Shown one piece after another: positions 12,619-24,754 of a stretch of 64,000 bases of DNA. The notes beneath the pieces are model-generated. The model saw only the letters and a list, made by a program, of their open reading frames with translations, was not told the origin of the DNA and searched no databases. Origin of the DNA: Phascolomyces articulosus (lineage: Eukaryota; Mucoromycota; Mucoromycetes; Mucorales; Lichtheimiaceae); the NCBI GenBank assembly GCA_025677815.1, contig JAIXMP010000021.1:62001-126000 (forward strand), read 5' to 3'. How positions within the stretch are numbered: position 1 is the first letter of the stretch; each line of letters begins with the position of its first letter. The translations under genes and the position numbers were made by a program.

Positions 12619-15179
12619 TGTGTATATATAAAAGTGCTGTTGGGAGGTTGGTATGTTGTGTTATGTGTTATATGGATAAAACAATTAAATAATTATATCA
12701 AAAGGTATATTTAGGGTCGAAGAAGGTGAAGAAGATGTCCAACTGGGATAACCAAGTGCCCAGCAGTAATCGTAGTAATAAAGGGAACAAGACCGAAGTG
12801 CATAAGTTGGTTAAAAAATAGAAGCAGGAGAGTGGTTGTTATTGCTGTGGTCTGAATCGTTGTTATTCGAATTCGAGTGGGAACAAAAAAAGCAAAGAAA
12901 TCAAGTGAAAAAAAAGTTGGATTTGCTTTTTTGTAAAATGCACAACAAATGTGAAAAAACAGGGAAAAAAAAAAAGAAAAAAATGATTTTCACGTATTTA
13001 TATTAGTTGATCACAATAGGTTTTTAGGTGGGTTTCAAATTACCACAGCCCAACTGAACAAAAAGTGGCGCTTTCTTCTCTTGTGTACTTATAATCCATA
13101 GTATGTACACACACATATTTACACCACCACTAAATTAAGGAACATGTCCGGATCAAGTAAGATGCTTTTTAGGGGTCACCCAAAAATAAAAATGGCCCGC
13201 TTGTGCAGTACTTGTTGATTTGTACTCTAGATGGTAAAATGAGGTTGCTTGGTACATAGAAGGAAACTTTTTATATTCTACTACAACAGTTACTCTTCTT
13301 ACTTACTTATTAGTAGTAGTAAATAGTGATAATAATCCCTTGAAAAGTAACCCTGGTTTATTTTTATTACTTACAATACATTTCTTATTAACCACTTTAG
13401 TAATGGTTTATAATAACTCTCAAAATGACTCATGTCACAAAGTGTTGTACCCAGATGATTTTTTTTTGTCTCGTCTTTCCCCCGTGATCCATTTTTCCAC
13501 TCAATTTTTTTGCTGTCTGTTGTTACGTAGTAGTTAATAGGATTAAACAAACAAATAATCTTATGTTTTTTCCAATGACACAATAACATCATTATATATC
13601 ACTCACTTGAGATTGTTTTTATTCATAATAAAATATTAATGTATCATAAATAGTAAAAGCGAATGAGTGAATGAGTATTTTTTTTTGAGGCATAAATACC
13701 TCTATCATTGTCGTTTTTTTTTCTCACACAATTAGAACAGTTCTACCTTCCTCCTCCTTTATTGCCACTTCTTTTTTTTTTTCAGATAATCTTTGATCTT
13801 ATCAACGATGATTGAAGGTTGAAGGATATGGGTGATAATACCCGGAACGAAACGGGTTAAGAGTGGCTCGTGAGAATGAACCATTCACCAATCTCCTTTT
13901 TCTTTCCTATTTTCCACATGTGATGAAACTAGCCATCAAAAAAAAAAAGTCTGTGCATCAATAAACAACCTTATTATTGGAATGAACCCATCGAAAATGT
14001 AAACAATAACACAAAATGTTAGTAGTAATGAGTAATAATAACTTACTACGGTAAGAGAAGAACTTGGAGGTATTATAAAATGTGGTACTACTTTGTTTTA
14101 AATATAGAATGATGTTATCATCGTCATGCTGCGGTTACGGAATCTATGATATGAGAACATGTGTGTAACAGTTGCCTGTTTTAAAGTTTCAACCATTTGG
14201 ATCACAGGTGCATTAATTAATAAGAAATTCTCTCAGGGTCATCTTCTTTTATTACTTATGAAAATGAAAAAAAAAATATAAAAAATGTCATTTCATCATA
14301 AAACACATGGAAATAATAGATACAATGATTTGAAACCAGGAGAAGCGTGGTGTCGATAATCACAATCACCCTCATAGCGATGAGAGAGATAATAAATAAT
14401 AATGGTAGTAATTGCCAAGACAAAAGTTCCTCCCGTTTTTGCGCCTTTTTTTTTTTTGTGAGTAGCTTTTGTGTTATCAGGCTACATCATTCAAATAGGT
14501 GCCATTTTTTGACTACGGCGCCGTTTAGGCATATATGTTGATTGTAACACATTATATAGAATTTGATGGCTGCATTATAAATAATTATAGAAACGGAATG
14601 CGGGGAAAATGGAATGAGGTTATGGTGGCAACAAAGTGGCGACATATGTTCCATGATTGGTCCAAATATAAAATAGAATATCACCTTCATCACAGCGGCA
14701 CCACATCCTATTGTATATGCTGAGCAAATCATATAGACCCGCCACTTTTACTTGAAAAGTCAAATTGCCGAAGAACAAAAATGGAGTTGGTACCACAATA
14801 CTTATATATCATTTAGGTAGGATAATAATACTGATGGATACAATCTTAATAAGTGTTTACATATGAATATTTTGCTTTTTTTATTATTATTATTGTTGCA
14901 AGAATGAGGTATTATTATGTTTATAAAGTTAAAATAACTACAAATAAATATTATTATTGACATGTGATGGATTTAACATGGAAGAATGTTTAAGTATATA
15001 TATGATGGTAGAGAGGACGTGGAGGAAAATAAGGGTATATTATATATTTATGTGGTGTGAAAGGTGGAGAGTAATGGTTGTTTATTTTGTGGTCATTGTA
15101 TTCATATCACTTCCTTGTTGTATTGCATAATGCTTAATTTTTAATAAGTCTTCAATACTTGTAATTTCATTTAAAACTA
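12619..15179. other. 2.5-kb intergenic region upstream of PRL and downstream of ATRIP-like gene
   Basis: The first 400 bp should contain the PRL promoter on the minus strand. The remainder is AT-rich. Only one short frame, at 13759-13884 (-), looks protein-like and is listed separately. A perfect 10-bp palindrome ACGGCGCCGT lies near 14514. No domain-bearing exon was found. Confidence 0.5.
13759..13884 (-). CDS. Possible 41-residue microprotein or isolated exon
   Basis: Open frame from ATG at 13884 to TAA at 13761-13759. It starts MVHSHEPLLTRFVPGIITHI and continues with an amphipathic helix ending in a poly-Lys run (KIKDYLKKKKKWQ). It has no simple repeats apart from the Lys run and a balanced composition unlike the surrounding AT-rich DNA. 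There is no recognised family and no clear partner exon. It could be a real small gene, an orphan exon or chance. Confidence 0.28.
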   Translation of the reverse strand: MVHSHEPLLTRFVPGIITHILQPSIIVDKIKDYLKKKKKWQ

Positions 15180-18100
15180 TCATAATATTTCATAATTAAT
15201 CTTTTGAAAAAGTTCCTCATCATGACAATCAATAGTAAAGAGTAGAATAAAATATTTACTTGAAGGATGTCCACCATGTAAAGCAGAAATACAAGCTTTA
15301 GCAAATTCTAATCGCGTTTTGGTTGTTTTACATTCTTCATAGCTGAACCTTTCAATCGTACCATGTTGTTTCAAAACGGAATGGATAAGCTCCAGACTAT
15401 TGTGAATCAATGTTTCACTACACATGAAAAGTATATTAGTTTTCTTTTCATTGTTATTTTTACAGCATTATGGAATTCTCATTGTTTCGATTTCTTATAC
15501 CTCATATCAAACGTGATGGCTGGGAAGGGTGGTTCGTTAATATGCTTGAGTCGAGCACATTCATCATACATCATTTGTTGTACAGGTGTTGAAATCTATT
15601 GTATAGGGTATATAAGATAAATAAGCCAGGTATCCATAAGAATAATAATCATAGCAACAATCATTTTTTTTACGTACCTCGTTACATGCTTCTCGTAATA
15701 GAGATTCAAGAATAGATGTAGATTCAACAATTAACTTTAAGACATCAATGGTTTTTGTTCGTAATAGATACCACTAGAAGGTAAAATAAGTGTATTAGAT
15801 AAGTCAATATACTTTCTCTTTCCCCTTTTCATCCCTATCTCACTCTTAAAACATCAACAGGAATAATTCGTACGAGTTTGATATCTTCAGGTGCTTGTGA
15901 GGGTTGACGCATCGGCAATAAACTGACCAATGCAGATACAATTGATATAGGGTTCTCTTGATTCAAGTCAATTTTCATCATCATCTTGGTAACATCATCT
16001 ATGATTATTCATGATTCGTAAGGATGCGTCACCGTTTTTTTTTTATAAAAAAAAAAGAATGGGGAAAAAACCGTCTATCTATTTACCACATAGAGCCAGC
16101 TCTGTTAAAAGATTCAATGCTTTGATCGTCATCATCATTGGTGCATTGACCGAAAGAAGCTTGAAGAAGAATGGTTGTCGTAATAAGAAATATAAACTAA
16201 TCCATATAGAAAGAAGGAATGAGGGGGGAGGGAGGAGAAATAATGGGATGAGGGGTAAATTAATTTTCTACGTGCGAATACACATAAACAACCAGTGAGG
16301 ATGACAAATAAAAAGGCATACCTTTGTGGTGCAGATAAATCTACAATGGAGAGTCGCATAAAAATATCCAATATGTGATGGATAGAAGAATGACTGAACT
16401 TGCAAGAGGCTTCATATTTGATCAACATATCTAGTTTTGTTGCTGTAATTTGATACATTTTGCAAAATTCATCCAATTCTTTAATGGTCATGCTTGATAT
16501 GTCTGTGGGTATATGTTGCGCCAATTGAGACTCATTCTCGGGTATAAGAATATCAAATAAATCAAAACAAGTAGAAAGATTCCAAAGGATCGAATCATTT
16601 TCAACTACAATAAGAAAAGGTATTAATGGCTGTAGCGTTGTATATGCCCAATAACCACCCATCTACAAGAAAAAAATCCTTCCCCAGAAAAACTATTTAT
16701 TACCTCGTTTAAATTCACGTAAAAGGTACTCTACTGCTTCATTAGAAAATGTCAATAAATGAATCATTTCAACCGTCTTGCTAATCACATCAAACTATAT
16801 ATCCAATTTAATAATAACGTATAGATAAACACATAAATATCGAGAGTCATAGAAATTCAATTGAGACATAGGTTACCATTTCATCTTTAATACATATGGC
16901 AAGAATGTGGCCGAAAATACTCATTAATTGTTGAATAGTAATATCAAGATCCACATTTTTCGATCGAGTTATACAATTATAAATATCACCAGCCAACAAG
17001 GCTAATTTTTGATCATTATACCGAGGTGGATTAAAATGGGATATAAAACGCTTACAGAGATCGTTAATTAATCCAGTAGACCACATATTTGGAAATTTAC
17101 ATATGCATCCATGCTGTTCCATTTGAAGCTGGTTATACTCGGATCCTAATAATCGTCGTACAAACTTTTTTTTGGATTGACAGATATTAGTTACAATAAT
17201 AATAAATGAGATTACTTCAAAAATGTAATAAAGTATTTCAGTACCTCGTTGTATTCTGTAGTTTTATGATCAGATTGTGTTACTGTGGGTACAAGGGGTG
17301 CTACTGGGACAGAAGGTTTTGCTTCCTTTTTCGTTGTTGTTTGTGCCGTTGTTATTGTTGCTGTGGAAGAGGAGGATGATAACAATGGTGATGGTGGTGA
17401 TGCTATTGATGCTTTTTCCATCACCATGGTTTCAGCCGTTCGTTTTCGTTCGAGTCGCTGTGACATGGATGGAGCAGGTGATGGTGTAGTTGCTCTTGAT
17501 CGTGTATTGCGTTTACTATATATTGGATCCGAGAAACCTGGCTCACTAGGGAAAATGGATTCTGCGTATGTTCAAAAAGGCATTAATTTATGTATCTATG
17601 TATATGCGACAAAAAATATAATGTAATAGATTTAAACTAGCACAACAGCACACTTACTTTTACCACCACTAGGAGACGTTATAGTGGAAGATCCTACTCC
17701 TCCACCTGCACTACTACTCATACCATCATTTTTAGTTTTTTTTAACGATTGTACATGGAACCGTAAACCTTCCAATACAGCTTCCATGGAACGTAATTCG
17801 GATCGTGCCTGTTCAAGATCGCGATGCATAGCTTCACGTGCATTTTCTTCTTGGGCCAGTTTTAATCGTAATCGATCTTCCGTGAATCTCAAATTGTCAA
17901 TGAGCTGTTCGGTCTATTTCATAACTATATATGAGTCGTCTTATTTTTCTCCTTAAACGACGATTAAGGTATTGTTCGTTTCTCTAGTATATATATTTTT
18001 TACCTGATCGTATTGTTGGTATTGACGATTGGATTGTCCATTGGTCACGATGAGCACGGGTCTATTTGTTGCTGCAGTAGTAACAGGCGGCTGAGGATAA

Positions 18101-18222
18101 GCTTGTGTTGATATGGTAATAGGTTGAGGTACTTGTTGTGTATTGACAAACTGCGTTTCCTGTTGGTCGATAGCGTCCAAGATATCACTTGTAATCCAAT
18201 TGTCATCAAACTCGTCGTCCAT
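15180..18222 (-). CDS. Probable ATRIP/Lcd1/Rad26-like checkpoint protein
   Basis: Multi-exon minus-strand gene, roughly 800 residues. Exon 1 (18004-18222) begins MDDEFDDNWITSDILDAIDQ, an acidic N-terminal motif like the RPA-binding segment of ATRIP. Exon 2 (17658-17913) is a long coiled coil (RLRLKLAQEENAREAMHRDL), as expected for ATRIP dimerisation. Exon 3 (17245-17561) is Ser/Thr-rich and disordered. Exons from 17164 down to 15180 encode a helical-repeat C-terminus rich in Leu (for example 16877-17164, 16322-16662, and an exon starting after the TTAG near 16210). ATRIP-type proteins recruit ATR kinase to RPA-coated DNA (family knowledge). The assignment rests on architecture and the N-terminal motif, not on a catalytic signature. 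The junction near 16700 is ambiguous: splicing at GTAATA breaks the frame, so GTAGAG slightly upstream may be the donor. Confidence 0.6.
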
Positions 18223-18575
18223 GTTTGAAAATATACAAGTATTAAAAGGGAAACAGTTGAATTAGTGGTAAAACAATAGAACGCGTCGGTTTGGAACACG
18301 ACGGGGCGCCAATCATTTAAAAGTTAAGAAATGGCTTTTGGCCAATAAAAAGATGATTTAACGTCGATACCAAGCTGGAAAAACAAAGCTAAAAGTGATC
18401 CTCATCCTTCCGTTCAAATATCTATAACGGATGGTTAAGACAAACCATTCGATTTTGTCTCAAATGTACAATAAAGCAAAATTGAACCGAGCTATGGCAG
18501 AGGATAACAATGTTTTTTAAAAAGACATATTACATTCGTAATAATATGTTAAAACTGTTAAAAGATTTCTTTATA

Positions 18576-18722
18576 TCATTGTGGTTTATCATTGCTATAA
18601 TACATGTAACATAATCGAAACTTGCTCTCAACTGACTGCGTTAATTTATCTATTAAATTGATGACTTTGCTTAGAGTTTGTAAACAATTGACGCATGTCC
18701 GCTGTTCTCTCGAATTATTCAT
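18576..18722 (-). CDS. Possible 48-residue microprotein or orphan exon
   Basis: Open frame from ATG at 18722: MNNSREQRTCVNCLQTLSKV, then an amphipathic helix (INLIDKLTQSVESKFRL) and a short Tyr-rich tail. The helix and the CVNC pair make it look more protein-like than neighbouring frames. No family is recognised and no upstream exon was established, so confidence is low. Confidence 0.22.
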   Translation of the reverse strand: MNNSREQRTCVNCLQTLSKVINLIDKLTQSVESKFRLCYMYYSNDKPQ

Positions 18723-19241
18723 AGAGTATATTATATATAAGATGCAACCATATGAACCTCTCATGTTCCGTCTCTCATATTAATCTCTTATATATCATCA
18801 TAAAAAATATAGTTTTTCTATATTCGCAGCAGTATTCCTTTCCATGTTGAACCACAATAATTGCTGATTTTTAATAATATGTTGTTTGTGGTGAGAATAT
18901 GAACAAATCAAACATAATATAAAATATCATAAGAGAAGGTTTTCTTTTTTCCTTTCTTCTTCTTTTTCTTTGGCCCTCATAATAATAGGTCTGCTTTAGT
19001 AAGTAAGTTATGAAAGTATTACAAAAGGAAGTGGGGTATTCTAATGGTTGTGAATAAAGTTATACTTTACTAATAAGCAAAAAAATATATTACGATAAAG
19101 GGAGCGTCCATGGGTTTAGTCTCTAAATCGAGTGCGGCCGCTTCGGCGGGATGCGTTGTTGGCGTTTGGCCACCATCATGTATAGTAAGTTTTATTTTTC
19201 TCATTTTGAATTGAATAAAAAGTAGGAACAGGTGGTGTCTT

Positions 19242-19385
19242 TTACCATTTAACACAACTGATATTCATCTGTTTATCTTTAGTCGCGTCGTGCCAGTGTG
19301 GGTGATTCATGCAAGTGAAGTACTCATAAACAACGTATTTGCAACAACGTTTACAGGCATGAGAATTTTTTTTTACTCCAGGCAT
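19242..19385 (-). CDS. Possible 47-residue Cys/His-rich microprotein
   Basis: Open frame from ATG at 19385 to TAA at 19244-19242. It reads MPGVKKNSHACKRCCKYVVY and then contains EYFTC, NHPHWHD and NISCVKW. The spacing C-x2-CC-x9-C-x3-H-x2-H with a later Cys resembles a compact zinc site. The stop overlaps a potential splice donor (TG|GTAAAA). A second coding-like stretch (LTIHDGGQTPTTHPAEAA, about 19085-19205, same strand) follows within 150 bp, so this may be the first exon of a decayed or unrecognised gene. The local GC content, including a NotI site near 19136, is high for the region. No known family. Confidence 0.32.
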   Translation of the reverse strand: MPGVKKNSHACKRCCKYVVYEYFTCMNHPHWHDATKDKQMNISCVKW

Positions 19386-20117
19386 GTTTTATAGGCCTTG
19401 GAACACGAGTTTTTTTTTAAAAAAAATCAATCTCTCTGCTTTGCGATACACTTAACTCGTAGTAGTTGTATGAATGGCTTCCTTTCTTTTATAAATAAAG
19501 ATGTCAATCTCTCACTAATTACTCAAAAGTAACACTATTATTTACTTGTTACTATGCATTGTGTCATTGTATGACAATATATAAGATATAAAGATACTTG
19601 AACATAGATACAATGTTGATATTGTTCACCACTTGGTAACCACATAAATTCATAAGTGACATCTGATTGGTATTATATCTTATTTTTTTTATTACTAGTC
19701 CACTACGAGGGGAGTATAATAGTGGTAGCTTTTGAGCATGGATGCTACAGAATATATGTATATATTCTCTGATGGGACCAAGTAAAGTAATGAATTCATT
19801 TACTGTAACGTTTTATTAAATTATTTTTACAAATCAAGATATTTCTAATCTAAAGCCATATCCAAACAAAATGCTTATATCTAAATGAAGAAACAACAAT
19901 GATAGGAGTAAGTTAGTAAACGATAATAAAGTAACCACAATGACACTCCTCTTTGATCCGATTCTCAATAAATTATTAAATGTATAATAACTTACCATAT
20001 AAGCAAATTGTAAGGTCCTGGCTAGAAGAAATATCTTGACATGTAAAAAAAATGATTTCGTATTAGTATTATTGTTTGGTAATTGATGTATATAATAAAC
20101 AAAGATTTAATGTTTAC

Positions 20118-20317
20118 CACGTAAGTATAGAGGATGCTTCCTGCCGATGGCCACATCCCCCATAATTCATCAACATGTGACCATACTTGTACTGAGCAAC
20201 TACAAGGCTTTTTTTACAATAGAAAACCTTGCAGGAACTCCAAGCAAATGGTCGTTGATGAAAAATGAAAGGAACCATCCCAGGGCACTCGGAAGACCGT
20301 TGTCGAAAACAACGGAA
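20118..20317 (-). pseudogene. Coding relic of a membrane protein
   Basis: After an acceptor-like TTTATAG the minus strand reads DNGLPSALGWFLSFFINDHL and then, after a 28-nt break, SVQVWSHVDELWGMWPSAGS ILYTYV up to a GTAAAC donor-like site. The hydrophobic, Trp-rich pattern suggests transmembrane segments. A 28-nt intron is too short for this genome (others are at least about 44 nt), and no flanking exon continues the frame. I therefore call it a decayed fragment rather than a gene. The family is not identified. Confidence 0.35.
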
Positions 20318-20443
20318 CTATAAAATAAAGAAACAGTTCGTCATAACATATTAGATATATATACATTAAAGTTTAGCATTGAATTCCAACGCTACCCACA
20401 AAAGAGGAATAGTAGTAATTACACTTCATGCGTGTGTGCTTGT

Positions 20444-20470
20444 GCTTGTGTGTGTGTGTGTGTGTGTGCT
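20444..20470 (+). repeat. TG dinucleotide microsatellite
   Basis: Uninterrupted TG/GT repeats flanked by imperfect TGTGCTTGTG units. A simple sequence repeat in a gene-poor interval. Confidence 0.9.
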
Positions 20471-22885
20471 TGTATGTAAAAGATTTGATGGAGAAAAAAA
20501 AAGAAAAAATATTCACTCCTTTTATAGTTTTTTTTTGGACCCAATCTTATTGCTGGTTCTTTGTTGTCTATAAACATGATATCAATTCTTTCTGTAACCG
20601 ACTACTTTTTATTTTTTTCCAATAACAACTTCCTCAAAACAAGAAATGATTCTTTGTTTTCCTGTATTAAATTTAATTTTAGCACCATAAGAAAAATTAA
20701 CCCGAATAGTCCGATGAATACATAAAAAAAAAAAAAAAACTTGAAAAAATGCAAGTTCATCAGGAATGACTTCATTTTAATAGAATACCTCTTTATGCTA
20801 TTTACAATTCTTTGTGCGTATACGGACAATCATGACAATGATATGATAGCTGCTATTTTTATTATATTTTACTATGCTAATGGGATAATATAGTGATCTT
20901 TCTTTTTCTTTCTTTCATATACAAAATCACAAGAAAGAGACTGCGTAAAAAAAAAGTATTTCATTTAACAAAATCATAATCTAGGTATACGTGTTATTAT
21001 TTATTTTACCAGAAAAAAACCTGATTTAACCTATGTTGTCAGGAGTATTATATTTTTTGATGAAAGAAAAAAAAAACTAAATTTACCTGTCCCTATTATC
21101 CCTAATTTTTTTTTAAAAAAATAGTTGACTACTTTTCATTTTTGTGGTTTAAGTTCTGGAGAGGATTAATCGAGTTCATAGTCACTAATGATATGTAGTT
21201 TAGATCTTCAATACATACACTAATTCTTCAGTGGGGGGGGGTGTTCATGTCAATGTCTTTATTATGTACTATATATAGTATCTGACCATTCTGTTTCATT
21301 GTTCTTATTTATATTGATATCAGCAACAAAACAAGAATCAGCTACTTTATTAAATAAATGGTTTTTCTGGACAACCAAAGTATTGAATGTTTGCACCCAG
21401 GAAGGGAACATGTTAAATATTGTTCATTCTGATTTCAATACAATTGGTCCAAACAGGTATTTTACCACGTACCCCCATAACAAGTTACAAATACATGAAC
21501 TAGATTTAACAAGTTTCTTTTCCGTAGTATTATGTTTGTTCATCATTCTTTTATACGTACAGACCAAAGCATCATAACTTTTTAAATAGTAGCATCATTC
21601 CATAATTATATATTACTTACTAGTATGACGATATGCACTTTGATAAATATATATATATCGTTTTGCATCTATTATTACTACTTCTTTTTTTATATTTACT
21701 GCAATCACGCATTGTATGTTATTTTAATATGATCAGCTGGTACACCCAACAAATCTGTGTGATCACTATTGTTTATATATTTTAAATGTACCATCATCAT
21801 GGATAATATGAATTCGATTAAGTGGCGTGCGTGTGTGTGACCGTGTCTCCCAGAAGTCTCCAAAAAATTCTCACATCAAAAATGGTGTCTTAAGAATAAA
21901 CCTTTTCACCAGGTGTCAAATATCAACAGTACAGGAATTTAATGCTAGATCATCACCATATTATATATATATATATATATATCACCCAATTGAAAATAAC
22001 TTAGCTTATTATTATATATAATAATGATCTATCATGGTTTGGATGATCAGTGTATATTACTGGTATATTCTATTATTTTATTGTCGTAATAAATTAATTA
22101 TTATTGGCACACAAACTTTCGTTGCTATTGTTATAGAAAGAAACAACAGGTAAATATTACTATTATCTATCATCCTCTATTAAGAATTCTGATTCGTTTG
22201 AATCCATCCTATACAATAATACCGGCAAATTCATGTAGATCAGTTTTTTTCCCCTGGAAGGAAAAGCTCCATCATCCCAGACCCGCTTAAATCATCCTTT
22301 TTAAACTTGACATTATTATAAACTAAATCTATTGGTATTTTTATACATAATCAAAAATAGAATATACAAGTTGATGAATGTATAATAAGGAAGTTATACT
22401 TTTGGAAGATCAAAGAAACATGTCGAAAGGGTCGTCGGTAAAATTAAATTGCGACCTCTCCACCACTGAGTTGGATGGTCCACACATTTCCCTTATTTTT
22501 ATTTTTCTCGAAACTTAAACACACGCTTTCTTCTTTGGGTTCTTTTTATATTTTTTTTGGTCTTTTCCTTCCCACAATCAGGTAAATTCAATCAACATTC
22601 TTTTTTTTTTTAATAAAAAGCATGTTCTTCATTTATTTAATATAGTTATTAAGAAATGCCACTTATTTTCTTATATATTTATATAATATTTATACAAACA
22701 CGTTCTTTTTTTCGTTTCTTTTTGTTTAACTGTGTTGTGTTTCTCATTATTTAGGATTGTCAAAATTCATTCCCCCCTCCCTTCCCTCACTCATTCTTTC
22801 TCCTTCTATTCCATTCAAGCCAGTTCAATTGTCGGAACAGAAAAGATTACTTTGTTTTATATATCCCCAACAAGAAGACTAAAAG

Positions 22886-23013
22886 GTATGAAAAAAAATA
22901 AAAGTTTATTGGTTGAAGAAGGAGAGAGTGAAGATAGTCAAGATACGAAAGAGAAAAGAAAAGCTTTCATGTTTTTTTTTTTACAAAACTGTTTTATATG
23001 TATATAAATATAG
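22886..23013 (+). other. 5'-UTR intron ending directly at the start codon of the Taf14-like gene
   Basis: A consensus donor GTATGA at 22886 and an acceptor TATAG at 23009-23013 are followed immediately by ATG at 23014. Splicing removes a short upstream frame starting MKKNKSLLVEEG at 22888. The upstream sequence does not join the YEATS frame, so this intron is assigned to the 5' untranslated region. Confidence 0.5.
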
Positions 23014-24738
23014 ATGGAGCTTACACAAGACATCAAAATCACTTGTCAGAATAGTATCATAAAAGGCGTGGGGGCACAGACATTTGAAGGTCATCCATTA
23101 CGTAACTGGAAGATCAAACTTGTTGCCGTAGATAATGGAAAAGAAAAAAAGGGTCGACTTTCTGAACTTCTTGATCACGTTGAATACATTTTACATCCAA
23201 CATTTAAAGATCCACGAAGAGGTAATGGAGGATAAAACGAAAAAAAAAAAACGAGAGGAAAAATGTATCTGTATAAAAGTTGACAACGTTGGTTGATTTA
23301 TCGTTTGTATCTGTTTTATCATTAGTTGTCACCAAAGAACCGTATCTATTAACAGAAAAAGGATGGGGTGAATTCGACATGCGAATCGTATTGTATTTTG
23401 TCAACAATATAGCAAATACTGAGCTGCTATCCTTTGATCTTAATTTCATGCAAACACAGTATTCAGTTGTAAAAACAGTGGTACATATTATATCCAAACT
23501 TTATATTTTAAAACATGCATATCTGTATATTAGACCAATTAATGGGTTCCACCTTTTTTTTCTTTCTGTAATTTAGGTGTTTCAAAATCCATCATCAGAA
23601 TTAACGGCCATTCTGAGTCGCGATCCTGCACCCTTACCGCCTGCAAAGAAACGACGTAGTAATTCAACAGAAAAAACACGAAAGTCAACTACAAGATCAC
23701 CTATATCACCAAAAATGACCATGGATTCCTTATCAGGTACATCCTTATCGCCTTCAACACCTCATTTACAGCAACAACAAGCAATTAGTGGAGGTAGAGG
23801 TACATATTCTGCATCACCTCAACCTAATTCATTTACATCACCTTCCAATGGTGTTCTTAATAGCCCTTATGATTATACCCAAAACATCAAAACTCCACAA
23901 GCGGCTGGAACAACAAACGCTGAATATGAAAGTTTGAATAGTTACATGTCGGATATAAGTGATGATACACGTAGCAGGCCGGCCTTGCAACAACAACAAC
24001 CAACAGCGACGGGAGGAGGAGGACGGCATTCATCAGGATCGAGTTATGAAGATGGGGAGGATCGTTATAATCGACGACGGAAGTCTAATAATAATAATAA
24101 TAATAATAACAGCAGCAACAACAATAGTAATAATAAGAAACTGAATGGACATCGAGGACATTCTTCTTCTTCTTCAGATACCAATGGTGACGATAAAAAT
24201 GACGACGATGAACATCGAATTGTGGATGATGTGTATAGTGAAAGTGATTTGGATCATATTAATCCAATCCATGGAGAACCTTTAAGTTCTGATTTACGAC
24301 GTGCATGGGGGATTCCAGAGGTAAAAAGAAAAGGAAAGAGAAGGACCATTTTATTTCTATTGGATACTTATATAACGGATTGGGATATATATGTCATTTC
24401 TATTAGAACGTCAACATGTTGGAACTCGCAAAGAAAATCAGTAGTTTGGATAATGAAAAATTGGCCGAAATTCGAAGTATAGTGGATCGATACAAGACAG
24501 ATGGAATGGGAGTTAGTGTAGAAGATAGTAAGTGATTATTTATTTATTTGCTCGTTTTGATAAGGATAAAAAAAAAAGGAAAGAATATTATGATATTAAC
24601 GAGAATTATTATTTTTTACGCCATCTGATAAACCAAAAAATATTATCATTAATATTATTATTAGATGAAGTTGTAGTAGATCTTTATTCATTAGGACCAG
24701 ATTTATTAACACGACTTTGGAATTTTACACATTATTGA
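23014..24738 (+). CDS. Taf14/Tfg3-like YEATS plus ET domain protein
   Basis: Chromatin reader and shared subunit of TFIID, TFIIF and remodelling complexes in yeast (family knowledge). Exons 23014-23221, 23326-23480, 23577-24320, 24407-24527 and 24665-24738 join in phase and give 433 residues. The YEATS domain covers residues 1-120: HPLRNWKIKLVAVD, VEYILHPTFKDPRR and KGWGEFDMRIVLYF. The WGEF strand carries the acyl-lysine cage Trp of Taf14/Yaf9-type members. A Ser/Asn/Gln-rich linker of about 230 residues follows, then an ET-like C-terminus (LAKKISSLDNEKLAEIRSIV and VVVDLYSLGPDLLTRLWNFT) very close in pattern to Taf14. At 433 residues it is much longer than yeast Taf14 because of the linker. 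Its stop lies 16 bp from that of the converging acetyltransferase gene. Confidence 0.92.
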
Positions 24739-24754
24739 AACAAAACATGATGGT

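Larger units (their letters stand above)
18223..23013. other. 4.8-kb gene-poor interval
   Basis: AT-rich with many poly-A/T runs. The first part holds the ATRIP-like promoter, including GGCGCCAATCA and GGCCAATAA CCAAT-type boxes near 18304-18345. Three coding-like pieces on the minus strand (18576-18722, 19242-19385, 20118-20317) are listed separately. A TG microsatellite lies at about 20444-20470 and a G9 tract near 21233. About 22400-22885 is the likely promoter and 5' leader of the Taf14-like gene. Confidence 0.5.

Noticed and set aside
13340..13537. 65-codon + frame resembling a signal peptide
   Set aside because: Leu/Phe content follows from T-rich DNA; no conserved pattern or downstream exon.
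20590..20830. 75-codon minus-strand frame with a hydrophobic segment
   Set aside because: Its hydrophobic part is built from poly-T codons (FFFFF); no exon joins it to the nearby membrane relic.
21233..21248. Minus-strand ATG followed by a Pro run (MNTPP...)
   Set aside because: The G9/C9 homopolymer puts the frame into an immediate stop.
21299..21577. 92-codon + strand open frame
   Set aside because: No recognisable domain, no promoter-like leader and no exon partners; could be chance in AT-rich DNA.
22888..23007. N-terminal extension of the Taf14-like protein starting MKKNKSLLVEEG
   Set aside because: The frame ends in a stop before the YEATS domain, and a good 5'-UTR intron removes it.
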